NCBI GenBank assembly: GCA_963743285.1
Contig: CAVUPF010000007.1
Span: forward strand, 36,280 to 100,279
DNA: 64,000 bases
Direction of reading: 5' to 3'
Source: CAVUPF01 sp963743285
GTDB taxonomy: Bacteria > Actinomycetota > Thermoleophilia > Solirubrobacterales > 70-9
Position 1 is the stretch's first letter. Each line of letters starts with the position of its first letter. The position numbers and the translations under genes were made by a program. The notes under the pieces are model-generated. The model made no database searches, was not told the DNA's origin, and saw nothing but the letters and a program-made list of their open reading frames with translations. Of the stretch, positions 9,298 to 20,789 are shown in pieces.

Positions 9298-9544
9298 CCG
9301 CCCCCACGATATCGAGCCTCGCCCGCAGGACCGCCTCGTCGAGCGAAAGCTCGGAGACGACCTCGCCGCCGACCTCGACTACCGGGATGCGCTCCAGGTA
9401 GGCGCGCAGCAGTGCATCGTCGCCCTCGATATCGACCTCGCGCAGCTCAAATCGAAAGCCCTCGGAATGCAGCGCGAGGATCGCGTCCAGCGCCTCCTCG
9501 CAGAGGTGGCAGCCGCGACGCGAGTAGACGATCACCTCGGTCAT
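9272..9544 (-). CDS. Glutaredoxin/thioredoxin-fold protein
   Basis: A 90-residue protein with a redox-active CHLC motif at about residues 12-15, followed by a cis-Pro region (ERIPVVEVGG), both hallmarks of the glutaredoxin-like family. It probably reduces disulfides in the cytoplasm using a low-molecular-weight thiol. It lies between tsaD (4-base ATGA overlap) and rex (26-base overlap), so its expression may be tied to the redox repressor. Confidence 0.85.
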   Translation of the reverse strand: MTEVIVYSRRGCHLCEEALDAILALHSEGFRFELREVDIEGDDALLRAYLERIPVVEVGGEVVSELSLDEAVLRARLDIVGADGTGDRGA

Positions 9545-10563
9545 GCGACCGGCGGGGGGTCGGAGGCGAAGGCGTCATATGAGAGGTAGCCGGGATAGGG
9601 GATCGCCTCGGCGAAGCGCGCCGCGGAGCCGATCATCGCCGCATTGTCGGTGCAGAGCTCAAGCGGGAGAAGCTTCAGCCGCAGCCCGAGGCGGTCGCAG
9701 AGCGCGGCCACCGCCTCGCGCAACGGCCCGTTCGCCGCCACCCCTCCACCGAGCGCAACCGCCTCCCATCCTCCCCGGCCAAGGGCCCGCTCCAGCTTGG
9801 CGACGAGTTGGCCGACGACCGCGGCCTGAAAGGAGGCGGCGAGGTCGGCGCCCCGCCCCAGCACCTCATCGGATCCGAGCTCGCGACAGCGGTAGACGAG
9901 CGCCGTCTTTAGGCCGCTGAAGCTGAAGTCGAGCCCTGGGTCACGGGCCATCGCCACCGGCAGCTCGAAGGCGGCGGGGTCGCCTGCCGCCGCCAGCCTC
10001 TCCAGGGCGGGCCCGCCGGGGTAACCGAGCCCGAGCATGCGCGCCGCCTTGTCGAATGCCTCCCCGGCGGCGTCGTCGAGGGTCTGGCCGAGAGCCTCGT
10101 GACCACGGCGGTCACGGACGGCGGCCAGCAGGGTGTGCCCGCCGCTGGCAAGGAGGCAGAGGAACGGCGGCTCCAGCGGCTCGGGCTCGAGGAAGTTGGC
10201 GGCGACGTGGCCCTGCATGTGGTCGACTGGGATCAGCGGCAGCCGCCGTGGCGCGGCAATTGCCTTCGCGGTGCTGACCCCGACCAAGAGGGCGCCGATC
10301 AGGCCGGGACCGGCGGTGACCGCCACCGCCTCGACGTCATCGAGCGAGGCGCCCGCCTCCTGCATTGCAGCTTCGATCACCGGCGCGGCCAGCTCCAGGT
10401 GGTGGCGAGAGGCGACCTCCGGCACGACGCCTCCGAATCGCTCATGGGCGACAGCCTGGGAGGAGATCACATTGGCGAGGACGCACGGGCCGTCGAGCAC
10501 GGCCGCGCAGGTGTCATCGCAGGAGGTCTCGATCGCGAGGACCAACGACGCTAGTCCAGCCAC
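9541..10563 (-). CDS. tsaD: tRNA N6-threonylcarbamoyladenosine synthase subunit TsaD
   Basis: A 340-residue ASKHA-fold protein that transfers the threonylcarbamoyl group to A37 of ANN-decoding tRNAs. The metal-binding HMQGH (His115, His119), the N-terminal IETSCDDT and the nucleotide-binding LALGGGVAAN-like segment (VALGGGVAANGPLR) are all present. It overlaps rimI by 13 bases and is one gene away from tsaB, its partner; tsaE is about 2 kb further on. Complete. Confidence 0.95.
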   Translation of the reverse strand: MAGLASLVLAIETSCDDTCAAVLDGPCVLANVISSQAVAHERFGGVVPEVASRHHLELAAPVIEAAMQEAGASLDDVEAVAVTAGPGLIGALLVGVSTAKAIAAPRRLPLIPVDHMQGHVAANFLEPEPLEPPFLCLLASGGHTLLAAVRDRRGHEALGQTLDDAAGEAFDKAARMLGLGYPGGPALERLAAAGDPAAFELPVAMARDPGLDFSFSGLKTALVYRCRELGSDEVLGRGADLAASFQAAVVGQLVAKLERALGRGGWEAVALGGGVAANGPLREAVAALCDRLGLRLKLLPLELCTDNAAMIGSAARFAEAIPYPGYLSYDAFASDPPPVA

Positions 10564-11021
10564 ATGATCAGCGCGTCCTCGCCGTTGTCGTGGTAGTAGC
10601 GAGGGCGGACGCCAGCGGAGCGGAAGCCGAAACGCTCATACATCGCGATCGCCGCAAGATTGGAGACCCGCACCTCGAGGGTGAAGGGCAGCTTCCCCCG
10701 CGCCTCTTCGATCAGCCGCGAGATCAGCTGCCCGGCGACCCCCGAACGGCGACGCTCCGGCGCGACGGCGACGTTCATCAGGTGCCAGACTTGGTCGTAG
10801 CGGGAGCAGACGGCGTAGCCGAGCAGCTCCTCGCCGGTGCTCGCCGCGAGGCAGAGCCCGGACGGCTTGGAGAGCTCCAGCACGAACATCGCCAGAGACC
10901 ACGGCGTCGGGAAGGAGCGCCGCTCGATCGCGATCACCGAAGGCAGGTCGCTGTAGGCGAGTCGCCTCACCTTCACCTCGTGGGATACCTCACTCGGCTG
11001 TCTGGACAGTGTCTCGCTCAT
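10551..11021 (-). CDS. rimI: Ribosomal-protein-alanine N-acetyltransferase RimI
   Basis: A 156-residue GNAT acetyltransferase. The acetyl-CoA loop appears as APERRRSGVAGQLI, followed by NLAAIAMYERFGFR, the usual C-terminal GNAT strand-helix. RimI acetylates the N-terminus of ribosomal protein S18 and is commonly encoded between tsaB and tsaD, exactly as here. The start lies 32 bases inside the end of tsaB; a start a little downstream near VKVRRLAYSD would shorten the overlap. Confidence 0.9.
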   Translation of the reverse strand: MSETLSRQPSEVSHEVKVRRLAYSDLPSVIAIERRSFPTPWSLAMFVLELSKPSGLCLAASTGEELLGYAVCSRYDQVWHLMNVAVAPERRRSGVAGQLISRLIEEARGKLPFTLEVRVSNLAAIAMYERFGFRSAGVRPRYYHDNGEDALIMWLD

Positions 11022-11697
11022 GCCACCGCACCGCGTCGGGGGGTCTCAGGTAGATCGGGCCGAGCGGCTCGGCGTCCCCCGCCTCCCCGGCCGCCGCAAG
11101 CGCGCAGATGTGCCGCGCGGCGACCCGGTGCACGGGATCGTCGTCTTCGGCCATCTCGACGCCGTACCGCATCAGCTCTTGGCGAAATCGTAGCGCCCCA
11201 GATCCGGCTGCCCGGGGAACCTGCGCCAACTCCGCAACCCGCGCCGCGAGATCGGCAGGCGAGGCAACGAACGGCTCCCAGAGCCGCTCGCCCAGCTCCG
11301 CCGCGTAAAGCGCAGCGAAGACCTCACCGCGACGGGCATCGAGAACGGCGAGGCGACCGGCCCCGTCACCGCTCTCGCCCAGCGCCCGCCCGATGGCGTC
11401 GAGCGTGCAGACTCCGACCACCGGCAGGCCCGTGCTCGCCGCCAGGCCCCGCGCTGTGGCGATCCCGATCCGCACCCCCGTGAACGAGCCGGGCCCGAGG
11501 CCGACCGCAATCAGGCCGACCGCGCCCCAGCCGCCGCCCGCGGCGGCTGCGCGCTCCACCTCCTCCAGCAGCACCGTTGCGTGTCGGGGCCTGCCCTCCG
11601 CCGAGAGGCCCAGCAGCGACTCGTGCAGCACATCGCCACCGCGCGCGGCGCAGACGGCGGTATCGCCGGTCGCGGTGTCGAAACCGACGACTATCAG
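10990..11697 (-). CDS. tsaB: tRNA threonylcarbamoyladenosine biosynthesis protein TsaB (probable CTG start)
   Basis: A partner of TsaD in t6A formation. The first standard start in frame is the GTG at 11631, but the conserved first strand (IVVGFDTATGDTAV) lies upstream of it and is in frame. No ATG, GTG or TTG exists there; a CTG at 11697 gives LIVVGFDTAT, the usual N-terminus, with GGGAAG about ten bases upstream. I therefore propose CTG initiation and 235 residues. The body shows the ASKHA motif VGLGPGSFTGVRIGIATARG. The gene follows the small secreted-protein gene by 7 bases. Confidence 0.85.
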   Translation of the reverse strand: MIVVGFDTATGDTAVCAARGGDVLHESLLGLSAEGRPRHATVLLEEVERAAAAGGGWGAVGLIAVGLGPGSFTGVRIGIATARGLAASTGLPVVGVCTLDAIGRALGESGDGAGRLAVLDARRGEVFAALYAAELGERLWEPFVASPADLAARVAELAQVPRAAGSGALRFRQELMRYGVEMAEDDDPVHRVAARHICALAAAGEAGDAEPLGPIYLRPPDAVRWHERDTVQTAE

Positions 11698-11704
11698 CTC
11701 GACG

Positions 11705-12082
11705 CTACTTCCCGACGGTGAAGGAGTAGGAACCGACGGGCTTGCCCGAGACGAACCAGGTCACTTTGTGCTTGCCGGGGATGACGTCGTGGGTGATTTC
11801 GTTCACATACAGCTGCCCTTTGACCGCTTCCTGCTTGACCTTGCAGAAGTGCTTCCGGTTCGGGAACTTGACGCAGACGGTGTAGAAGACGTCGGCGTCG
11901 AGACTCTCGAAGAAGGCACCCTTTTTGCTCTGCTTCGAGCAGGCGCGGGCGGGCGCCGTTTGTTCGGTGAGACCGCAGCCGACGTAGTGTCTGTAGCCCA
12001 CCGCCCCCGCCGAAGCTGGCGCCGGGCTGGCGAGCAGGGCAACCCCCAACACCGTTGCCGCCAGCGCCTTCAGTCCCTTCAT
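11705..12082 (-). CDS. Small secreted protein with four cysteines
   Basis: A 125-residue protein with a clear Sec signal peptide (basic start, hydrophobic core 6-18, likely cleavage after ASA at about 25). The mature part has four cysteines (about 36, 48, 70, 80), enough for two disulfides, and a C-terminal stretch (HKVTWFVSGKPVGSYSF) that looks like an Ig-like beta-sandwich edge. No function recognised. It heads the tsaB-rimI-tsaD unit and is divergent from a lipoprotein gene across a 138-base gap, where both promoters should lie. Confidence 0.7.
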   Translation of the reverse strand: MKGLKALAATVLGVALLASPAPASAGAVGYRHYVGCGLTEQTAPARACSKQSKKGAFFESLDADVFYTVCVKFPNRKHFCKVKQEAVKGQLYVNEITHDVIPGKHKVTWFVSGKPVGSYSFTVGK

Positions 12083-12207
12083 GCGGAAATCACTTCCTTT
12101 TGGATCGAGTTTCAGAGCCGATGCTACAGCGCCCTTTCACATTCCCGAACACGACTCCGAGCCGGTGGATGCGCCGCTTCCGGGTAAGGTTCGGTCCCCT
12201 CGTCCTG

Positions 12208-12215
12208 AAAGGAGA
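12208..12215 (+). promoter_or_regulatory. Ribosome binding site of the coiled-coil lipoprotein gene
   Basis: AAAGGAGA five bases before a TTG codon. It decides the TTG start of the lipoprotein, giving a sensible basic signal-peptide n-region (MRRFTRR). Confidence 0.6.
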
Positions 12216-12220
12216 TCCAC

Positions 12221-12592
12221 TTGAGGAGATTCACCCGCCGGGCGACGCCGCTCGCGGCCCTGCTGACGATAGCGGCGTGTGGCGCGATCTTGGCCGGCTG
12301 CGGAGGAAGCAGCACCTCCAACAGCATCAGCAACCAGGTCAGCGGCGCCAAGGAAGATGTCAACAAGGCCCTCGAACAGGGCCAAAAGCAGCTCAACAAA
12401 GCAACGAATCAGGGCCAAAAGACACTCAAGGAAGTCCAGAGCAAGGGCAACAAGGCGATCGAAAAGGCCCAGAAAGGCCTCAACAGCGGCAAGGTCAGCA
12501 AGGAAGCCCAAAAGAAGCTGGACGAAGCCAAAGGCAAGGCCAACGAAGCGATCGAAAAGGCCAGCAAACAGCTGAAGAGATCGGGTTACTAG
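12221..12592 (+). CDS. Coiled-coil lipoprotein
   Basis: A 123-residue protein beginning with TTG behind a strong ribosome binding site. Residues 1-27 are a lipoprotein signal ending in the lipobox LAGC (Cys27). The mature chain is almost entirely a charged, Ala/Lys/Glu/Gln-rich helix with repeated elements (QGQKQLNKATNQGQKTLKEV and similar), giving an apolipoprotein-like amphipathic coiled coil. It would be anchored on the outer face of the membrane. Function unknown. It converges on tsaE with only 4 bases between the stops. Confidence 0.75.
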   Translation: MRRFTRRATPLAALLTIAACGAILAGCGGSSTSNSISNQVSGAKEDVNKALEQGQKQLNKATNQGQKTLKEVQSKGNKAIEKAQKGLNSGKVSKEAQKKLDEAKGKANEAIEKASKQLKRSGY

Positions 12593-12596
12593 CAGC

Positions 12597-13007
12597 TCAG
12601 CCGAATTCGATCTTGCGGCGGTCCTCGCCCGCGTGGCGAAGCCGCACCTCCAGCGCCGGGCGCCCGAGGCGCGGCTCCGCCACCGCCGGCCACTCCAGGA
12701 AGCTGACCCCGTCGGGGTCAAGATAGTCATCCAGCAGGGCTGGGTCCTCGCCCTCAAGGCTCTCCAATCGGTAGAGGTCGAGGTGGGAGATGGGCAGCCG
12801 CCCGGAGTAACGCTGGCCGATCGTGAAGGTCGGGGAGGTAACCGGCCCCTCGACCCCGAGCGCCCGGCAGGCGCCGCGGATCAGCGTCGTCTTGCCGGTG
12901 CCGAGCTCGCCGCTGACCAAGACGACGTCGCCGGGCTCCAGCCGGGCGGCGATGCGGGCGCCGAGTGCCTCCGTCTCCGCCGCCGAGCGGCTCTCCGCCC
13001 TCTCCAT
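12597..13007 (-). CDS. tsaE: tRNA t6A biosynthesis ATPase TsaE
   Basis: A 136-residue P-loop ATPase needed to turn over the TsaB-TsaD complex. The Walker A motif GELGTGKTT lies at about 33-41; TSPTFTIGQRY and ISHLDLYRLE (Walker B region) follow, as does the C-terminal FLEWP. I chose the ATG at 13007, 7 bases after the stop of the uracil-DNA glycosylase gene, rather than a longer version that overlaps it. Standard length. Confidence 0.92.
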   Translation of the reverse strand: MERAESRSAAETEALGARIAARLEPGDVVLVSGELGTGKTTLIRGACRALGVEGPVTSPTFTIGQRYSGRLPISHLDLYRLESLEGEDPALLDDYLDPDGVSFLEWPAVAEPRLGRPALEVRLRHAGEDRRKIEFG

Positions 13008-13014
13008 CCGGAGC

Positions 13015-13698
13015 CTAGCCGAACAGGTCAAGCTGATCGACCCGAGGCGGTAGTGGTGGGCCCTCGTCTCCGGCCTCAACCGGCTCGTGAATCTCAGCCT
13101 CCGAGGGCGGCAAGGGCCCGGCGAGTAACCCAGGCAGGCGTTCGAAATCGCCGCGCAAGGTCTCCTTCACCGCTGGGGTCCGGAGCGCCGCGGCGGGATG
13201 GAAGAGCGGCACCAAGAAGATGGTGCGTCCGCCCAGCTCGTGCACCTGAGGCACTCCCCGCACCTTGGTGATCCCAGCCGGGCTGCCGCTGAGCAGCTTG
13301 GTGGCGAAATTGCCCAGTGTGCAGAGGACCTTCGGCTCGATCAGCCGTACCTGCTCGAACAGGTAGGGCCGACAGGCCTCTATCTCCAGGGGCTGCGGGT
13401 CCCGATTGCCGGGAGGCCTCGACTTGAGAACGTTGGCGATGAAGACGTTCTCGCGCGACATCCCGATGCCCTCCAGTAGCTCGCCGAGGAGCTGTCCCGC
13501 CCGCCCGACAAAGGGCAGACCCTGACGGTCCTCTTCGGCCCCCGGTGCCTCGCCGACGAACATCAGGTCGGCATCGGCGTCGCCTGCCCCAAAGACAGCC
13601 TTGGTGCGCGTCTCGTGGAGGGGGCATCTGGCGCATGCTTGGACTTCTTTGTAGAGCTCGACGAGCCTGGCGCGGCGCTCCTCCGGAGACAGACTCAC
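13015..13698 (-). CDS. Uracil-DNA glycosylase, family 4 (iron-sulfur type)
   Basis: A 227-residue base-excision repair enzyme that removes uracil from DNA. Four cysteines suited to a [4Fe-4S] cluster are at about 22, 25 (CARC), 109 and 126. The active-site loop GEAPGAEED is at 49-57, and the C-terminal HPAAALR is the DNA-contacting motif. The GTG start at 13698 overlaps the stop of the FmdB-like gene as GTGA and puts the first cysteine at the usual distance from the N-terminus. A longer reading only adds an arginine-rich shadow of the upstream gene. Confidence 0.93.
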   Translation of the reverse strand: MSLSPEERRARLVELYKEVQACARCPLHETRTKAVFGAGDADADLMFVGEAPGAEEDRQGLPFVGRAGQLLGELLEGIGMSRENVFIANVLKSRPPGNRDPQPLEIEACRPYLFEQVRLIEPKVLCTLGNFATKLLSGSPAGITKVRGVPQVHELGGRTIFLVPLFHPAAALRTPAVKETLRGDFERLPGLLAGPLPPSEAEIHEPVEAGDEGPPLPPRVDQLDLFG

Positions 13699-13982
13699 TG
13701 CGGCCCCTTTCGGCGGCGCGGCGGCGGGGCATCTCCGGCCGCGCGCTTGCGCTTCGTCGCCGCCAGGCGCTCGCCGCGCGCCGCTTCGCGCTCGCGACGG
13801 CTCGATTCGCCGGACCTGACGCTCGCGCCGCGCGGCTGGCGACCCGGCGGGGCGGGCAGCGAGAGCAGTCGGCGCGCTCGCTCCGATCGACATCTCGGAC
13901 AGACGGGAGTTCCGGCACCCGGGTGGATTAGCTCCTCAAAGCGATTCCCGCACTCCTCGCACTCGAACTCATAGATCGGCAT
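13695..13982 (-). CDS. FmdB-type zinc-ribbon protein
   Basis: A 95-residue protein starting MPIYEFECEECGNRFEEL, the standard FmdB/CxxC regulatory zinc ribbon, with cysteine pairs CEEC (about 8-11) and CPRC (about 28-31). The second half is a very basic Arg/Lys-rich tail with no recognised domain. The family is named as a putative regulator but its function is not settled. It is divergent from panC with 43 bases between the starts. Confidence 0.8.
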   Translation of the reverse strand: MPIYEFECEECGNRFEELIHPGAGTPVCPRCRSERARRLLSLPAPPGRQPRGASVRSGESSRREREAARGERLAATKRKRAAGDAPPPRRRKGPQ

Positions 13983-13994
13983 ACGAGGAACCTT

Positions 13995-14000
13995 TATAAT
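13995..14000 (+). promoter_or_regulatory. -10 promoter element of the pan operon
   Basis: A perfect TATAAT sits 26 bases before the panC start, in the 43-base gap between divergent genes, and stands out in a GC-rich genome. No good -35 is visible 17 bases upstream. The same AT-rich patch could serve the FmdB-like gene on the other strand. Confidence 0.5.
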
Positions 14001-14025
14001 CGTTTGAGGCCGTGACCCCAAGGGC

Positions 14026-14928
14026 ATGGACCCCATGGAACCCCGACTAAGCGACCCCCCGCCTGCGACAAACGACGGCGTGCGAACAGTTCGCGCCAAG
14101 GCCGAGCTGCACGACGCGCTGGCAGAAGCGCGTGGCGTTGGGTGCTCGGTCGGGCTCGTCCCGACCATGGGCTACTTGCACGGGGGGCACCTTTCGCTGC
14201 TGCGCGCCGCTCGTGCCGAGTGCGACGTCGTCGTCATGAGCCTCTTCGTCAATCCCGCCCAGTTCGGTCCCGGCGAGGATCTCGACCGCTACCCCCGTGA
14301 CGAGGAGCGCGACAGGCGTCTCGCCGCGGACGCCGGCGTCGACCTTGTCTACGCACCGCCGGTCGAGGAGGTCTACCCGGCGGGCTTTTCCACCGAGGTC
14401 GAGGTCAGGGGCCTGACCGAGGTGCTGTGCGGCGACCCGGCGCACCGCGGTGCCGGCCACTTCCACGGCGTCACCACGATAGTCGCAAAGCTCTTCAACA
14501 CCGTCCAGCCCGAGGTCGCCTACTTCGGCCAGAAGGACGCCCAGCAGGCGGTGGTGATCCGCCGCATGGTGCGTGACCTCGACTTCCCGGTGCGAATCGA
14601 GGTGCTGCCAACTGTGCGTGAGCCGGACGGCCTGGCAATGAGCTCCCGCAACACGTACCTCGGCGCCGAGGACCGCGGGCGGGCGGCGGCGATACCGAGG
14701 GCGCTGCACGCCGCCCTGCAGCGAGCGCGAGCCGAGTCGCTTGCCGCCGGACTCGCCGCCGCTCGCGGCGAGCTGGAGTCGGCTGGCATCGAGCCCGAGT
14801 ACCTCGAGGCATGCGACGCCGAGGAGCTCTACCCGGTGGGCGAGCTGAACGGCCGGCCGGTGCTTGTCGCGCTAGCCGCCCGGGTCGGCGGCGCCCGCCT
14901 GGTCGACAACGTCCTGATCCAACCCTGA
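14026..14928 (+). CDS. panC: Pantothenate synthetase
   Basis: A 300-residue cytoplasmic enzyme that joins pantoate and beta-alanine using ATP, the last step of pantothenate synthesis. It has PTMGYLHGGHLSLL with the nucleotide-binding HGGH at 52-55, FGQKDAQQ and the signature MSSRN. A second ATG at 14035 is an alternative start. It is the first gene of panC-panD-panB, with panD 20 bases downstream; together they supply all three dedicated enzymes except ketopantoate reductase. Confidence 0.96.
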   Translation: MDPMEPRLSDPPPATNDGVRTVRAKAELHDALAEARGVGCSVGLVPTMGYLHGGHLSLLRAARAECDVVVMSLFVNPAQFGPGEDLDRYPRDEERDRRLAADAGVDLVYAPPVEEVYPAGFSTEVEVRGLTEVLCGDPAHRGAGHFHGVTTIVAKLFNTVQPEVAYFGQKDAQQAVVIRRMVRDLDFPVRIEVLPTVREPDGLAMSSRNTYLGAEDRGRAAAIPRALHAALQRARAESLAAGLAAARGELESAGIEPEYLEACDAEELYPVGELNGRPVLVALAARVGGARLVDNVLIQP

Positions 14929-14948
14929 ACGAGGCAAGGGGAAGCTAA

Positions 14949-15329
14949 ATGCAGAGACAGATGCTGAAGTCGAAGATCCACCGGGCCACGGTGACCGACT
15001 GCGACGTCGACTACATCGGCAGCATCACCATCGACACCGAGCTGATGGCAAGCGCCGACCTGCTCACTAATGAGCAGGTGCATGTCTGGGACATCGACAA
15101 CGGCGCCCGCTTCATCACCTACGCGATCGACGGCGGGGCCGGCTCGGGAACGATGCAGGTGAACGGTGCCGCAGCGCACCTGACCCGGCCCGGTCATCGG
15201 ATCATTGTCGCCTCTTTCGGCGCCTACGACGAGATCGACCTGGAGGCCTACTCGCCGATCGTCGTCCACGTCGATGACGCCAACCGAGCTGTCGCCGTCG
15301 ACAGCCACCCAGAGGTGCTCCTCTCATGA
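14949..15329 (+). CDS. panD: Aspartate 1-decarboxylase proenzyme
   Basis: A 126-residue proenzyme that makes beta-alanine from aspartate. It cleaves itself between Gly24 and Ser25 in YIGSITID, and Ser25 becomes the pyruvoyl cofactor. MLKSKIHRATVT is the standard N-terminus with the active-site Lys9. Full length. It overlaps the start of panB by 4 bases. Confidence 0.96.
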   Translation: MQRQMLKSKIHRATVTDCDVDYIGSITIDTELMASADLLTNEQVHVWDIDNGARFITYAIDGGAGSGTMQVNGAAAHLTRPGHRIIVASFGAYDEIDLEAYSPIVVHVDDANRAVAVDSHPEVLLS

Positions 15330-16261
15330 GCACGGGCGTCCGCGGACAGACTGACCCGGCGGCCGCCGCGCGCAATCCCGTGACACTGCCCCGCCTCGCC
15401 GAGATGAAGGAGGTGGGCGAGCCGATCGTGATGGTCACCGCCTATGACTATCCCTCGGCGAGGGCCGCCGAGGAGGCCGGCGTCGACATCGTCTTGGTGG
15501 GCGATACGGCGGCGATGGTGGTCCTCGGCTACCCGGGCACCGAGCCCGTCTCCATGGAGGAGATGGTGATGCTCGGCAAGGCAGTCCGCCGTGGACTGCG
15601 AGTGCCGCTGATGGTCGGCGACATGCCGATGGGGAGCTATGAGGCCAGCAACGAGATCGCCGTCCAAAACGCTCAGCGACTGATCAAGGAGACCGGCTGC
15701 CAGGTCGTGAAGCTGGAGGCCGGGGGGACATCGGTCGAGCGGGCACGGGCGATCGTCCGATCGGGGATTCCGGTGATGGGCCATGTCGGACTGACGCCGC
15801 AGACCGCCACCGCACTCGGCGGCTACAAGACCCAAGGCAAGACCGCCAAAGGGGCGATTCAGCTCTGCGAGGACGCTCTGGCGTTGCAATCCGTCGGCTG
15901 CTTCGCGATCGTCTTCGAGGCCGTTCCCGCCGCAATCACAGAGGCAATCGTCGAGAAGCTGGACATCCCCACGATCGGGATAGGCGCAGGTCCTGCCACC
16001 TCCGGGCAGGTGCTGGTCTTCCACGACCTGCTTGGCATCACCACCGGCCGCATGGCCAAGTTCGTCAAGCGCTACACCGACATCCACGCGGAGATGGTGC
16101 GAGGACTGGGTGAGTACACTGCGGAGGTCCGTTCCCGCCACTTCCCAGAACCCGACCACGTCTACAGCGTCGAGCCGGCTGAGCTGGCGGAGTTCAGGCT
16201 ATACCTGGATCAGGAGAGCCTGACGTCGCAGAAGGCGTGGGACTGGGAGCCGTTGCCGTAG
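15326..16261 (+). CDS. panB: 3-methyl-2-oxobutanoate hydroxymethyltransferase
   Basis: A 311-residue TIM-barrel enzyme that adds a hydroxymethyl group to ketoisovalerate to form ketopantoate. Recognisable segments are MVTAYDYPSARAAEEAGVD, LVGDTAAMV (metal ligands), VKLEAG, GHVGLTPQ and IGIGAGPATSGQVLVFHDLLG. It ends the pan operon and is followed after 6 bases by a convergent acyltransferase gene, with no obvious terminator between. Confidence 0.96.
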   Translation: MSTGVRGQTDPAAAARNPVTLPRLAEMKEVGEPIVMVTAYDYPSARAAEEAGVDIVLVGDTAAMVVLGYPGTEPVSMEEMVMLGKAVRRGLRVPLMVGDMPMGSYEASNEIAVQNAQRLIKETGCQVVKLEAGGTSVERARAIVRSGIPVMGHVGLTPQTATALGGYKTQGKTAKGAIQLCEDALALQSVGCFAIVFEAVPAAITEAIVEKLDIPTIGIGAGPATSGQVLVFHDLLGITTGRMAKFVKRYTDIHAEMVRGLGEYTAEVRSRHFPEPDHVYSVEPAELAEFRLYLDQESLTSQKAWDWEPLP

Positions 16262-16267
16262 GAGAGC

Positions 16268-16855
16268 TCACCCAGTCCACTCGATCTTCCTGACCACCTT
16301 CGCCGGCGCCCCAGCTGCGATCACGCCCGCAGGCAGGGAGGTGGTGACGACGGAGTTGGCGCCTATAACGCAACGATCACCGATGCTGACGCCGCTGGTG
16401 ATAACGCAGTTGACGCCGAACCAGCAGTTGGAACCGATCTCGACCGGGCCCTTCGAGGTAAAGCCCTGCCAGGTGATCGGAGTGTCGGGGTCGGCGTAGC
16501 GGTGGTCGGCGTCGCCGACGAAGCAGCCGTTTGCGAACATCGTGTGGTCGCCGATCGCGATCCGCTCATAAGCGGCGAGCATCGTGTTGCGGTTGAGGAA
16601 GCAGCCTGCTCCGATCTCGATCCTCGCCTCGGGCGCCAGGGTGATCCAGCAACCGGGCTCAAGCAGGGTGCCTTCGCCGACCTTCAGCCGACCCTCCTCG
16701 AGCGCCTCCAGCACCTCGCCCTCGACCGGCATGCGGATGAAGAAGCCGCCGCGGGCGGCGTGGCGAGCAAGCCGCCAACGACGCAGGCGACGGCGGTTGC
16801 GCTCATACCAGCGCCGCTTCGCCCACCACAGCCTCCAGCCACGTAGCTCGGACAT
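16268..16855 (-). CDS. Hexapeptide-repeat acyltransferase
   Basis: A 195-residue protein. After a basic N-terminal stretch (about 1-45, rich in Trp and Arg), the rest is a left-handed beta-helix built of isoleucine/valine hexapeptides (IEIGAGCFLNRN, IAIGDHTMFANGCF, VEIGSNCWFGVNCVI, VSIGDRCVIGANSVV) with a catalytic-type His in GDADHRY. It resembles maltose/galactoside O-acetyltransferases and sugar-modifying enzymes; the acceptor is unknown. The ATG at 16855 is preferred over longer readings that overlap the divergent ROK gene. Confidence 0.85.
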   Translation of the reverse strand: MSELRGWRLWWAKRRWYERNRRRLRRWRLARHAARGGFFIRMPVEGEVLEALEEGRLKVGEGTLLEPGCWITLAPEARIEIGAGCFLNRNTMLAAYERIAIGDHTMFANGCFVGDADHRYADPDTPITWQGFTSKGPVEIGSNCWFGVNCVITSGVSIGDRCVIGANSVVTTSLPAGVIAAGAPAKVVRKIEWTG

Positions 16856-16921
16856 GCGCCTAGCTTTCCAAAGCCTCCCCCAGTAGGGTCGGCTCGCAAT
16901 CCAGCCAGGAGGGAATCGAGC

Positions 16922-17889
16922 GTGAGTCCGACCAAAGACGAGATGCGCGGGGGCATCGACCTGGGGGGAACGAAGATCCAGACCGCAATCGTCGACCGCG
17001 CCGGCAGAGTCCTGGGCGAGGCGCGCCACCCGACGCCGACCAGCGGCGGGCCGCAAGACGTGGCGGACGTGATGGCCGCCGCGCTGCGCGAGGCGGCTGG
17101 GGAAGCCGGGGCCGAGGCCAGCGGCCTAGGCGGCGTCGGCGTCGGCTCGCCCGGCGACGTCGACGAGGCTAGCGGCGTCGTCTCCGGCGCCCGCAACCTG
17201 CCCGGCTGGGACGACAGCTTCCCGCTCGCCGAAGTCCTGAAGAAGGACCTCGGCACCGACGTGCGGGTTGGCAACGACGTCCAGGTCGCTACCGAGGCCG
17301 AGTTCCACCTCGGCGCCGGCCGAGAGTTCAAGAGCCTGATCGGAGTCTTCTGGGGCACCGGAGTCGGCGGCGGGCTCGTGCTCGGCGGCAAGCCGTGGCT
17401 GGGCCGGGGCGCCGCCGGTGAGATCGGCCACATGGTCGTCAAGCGCGGCGGTGCCGAGTGCCCGTGCGGGCGCAAGGGCTGCCTGGAGGCCTATGCCGGG
17501 CGGGCCGCGATGGAAGCCGAGGCGAGGCGCCAGCACGCGGAGGGGGTCAAGACCGACCTCTTCAAGCTGATGCGAAGACATGACCGCGACCGGCTGACCA
17601 GCAGCATCTGGGAGCGTGCCCTTGATCACGGAGACCACCTCGCCGAGAGCCTGCTCGATCGCGCGATCGAGGCACTCGGCACCGGCATTGCCTCGGCGGT
17701 CAACCTGCTCGACCCTGAAGCCGTGATAGTCGGCGGAGGGCTCGGCGTGCGTTTCGGCGAGCGCTACATGGAGGCGCTGACCAAGGAGATGGGCAAGCAC
17801 CTCTTCGTCGACGAGCGGCCTCCGGCGGTCCGGGTCGCCTCACTGGGCGACCTGGGCGGGGCGATCGGCGCTTCGCTTCTCTTCGCCCG

Positions 17890-17893
<4 letters not shown>
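16922..17893 (+). CDS. ROK-family sugar kinase (glucokinase-like)
   Basis: A 323-residue protein that starts at GTG behind AGGAGGG (16907-16913). The phosphate loop DLGGTK is at about 13-18, GVGSPGDVD follows, and the ROK signature ends with a zinc site CPCGRKGCLE. It most likely phosphorylates glucose with ATP; polyphosphate use or another sugar cannot be excluded. The stop overlaps the convergent uvrA stop by 4 bases. A degraded phosphofructokinase-like gene elsewhere in the window makes glycolytic capacity an interesting question here. Confidence 0.88.
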
Positions 17894-20769
<2,876 letters not shown>

Positions 20770-20789
20770 TGCGCCCGATTCTACGCAGG

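Noticed and set aside
8629..12220. A Rex operator near the rex operon
   Set aside because: No TTGTGAA-N6-TTCACAA-like site found in the non-coding gaps.
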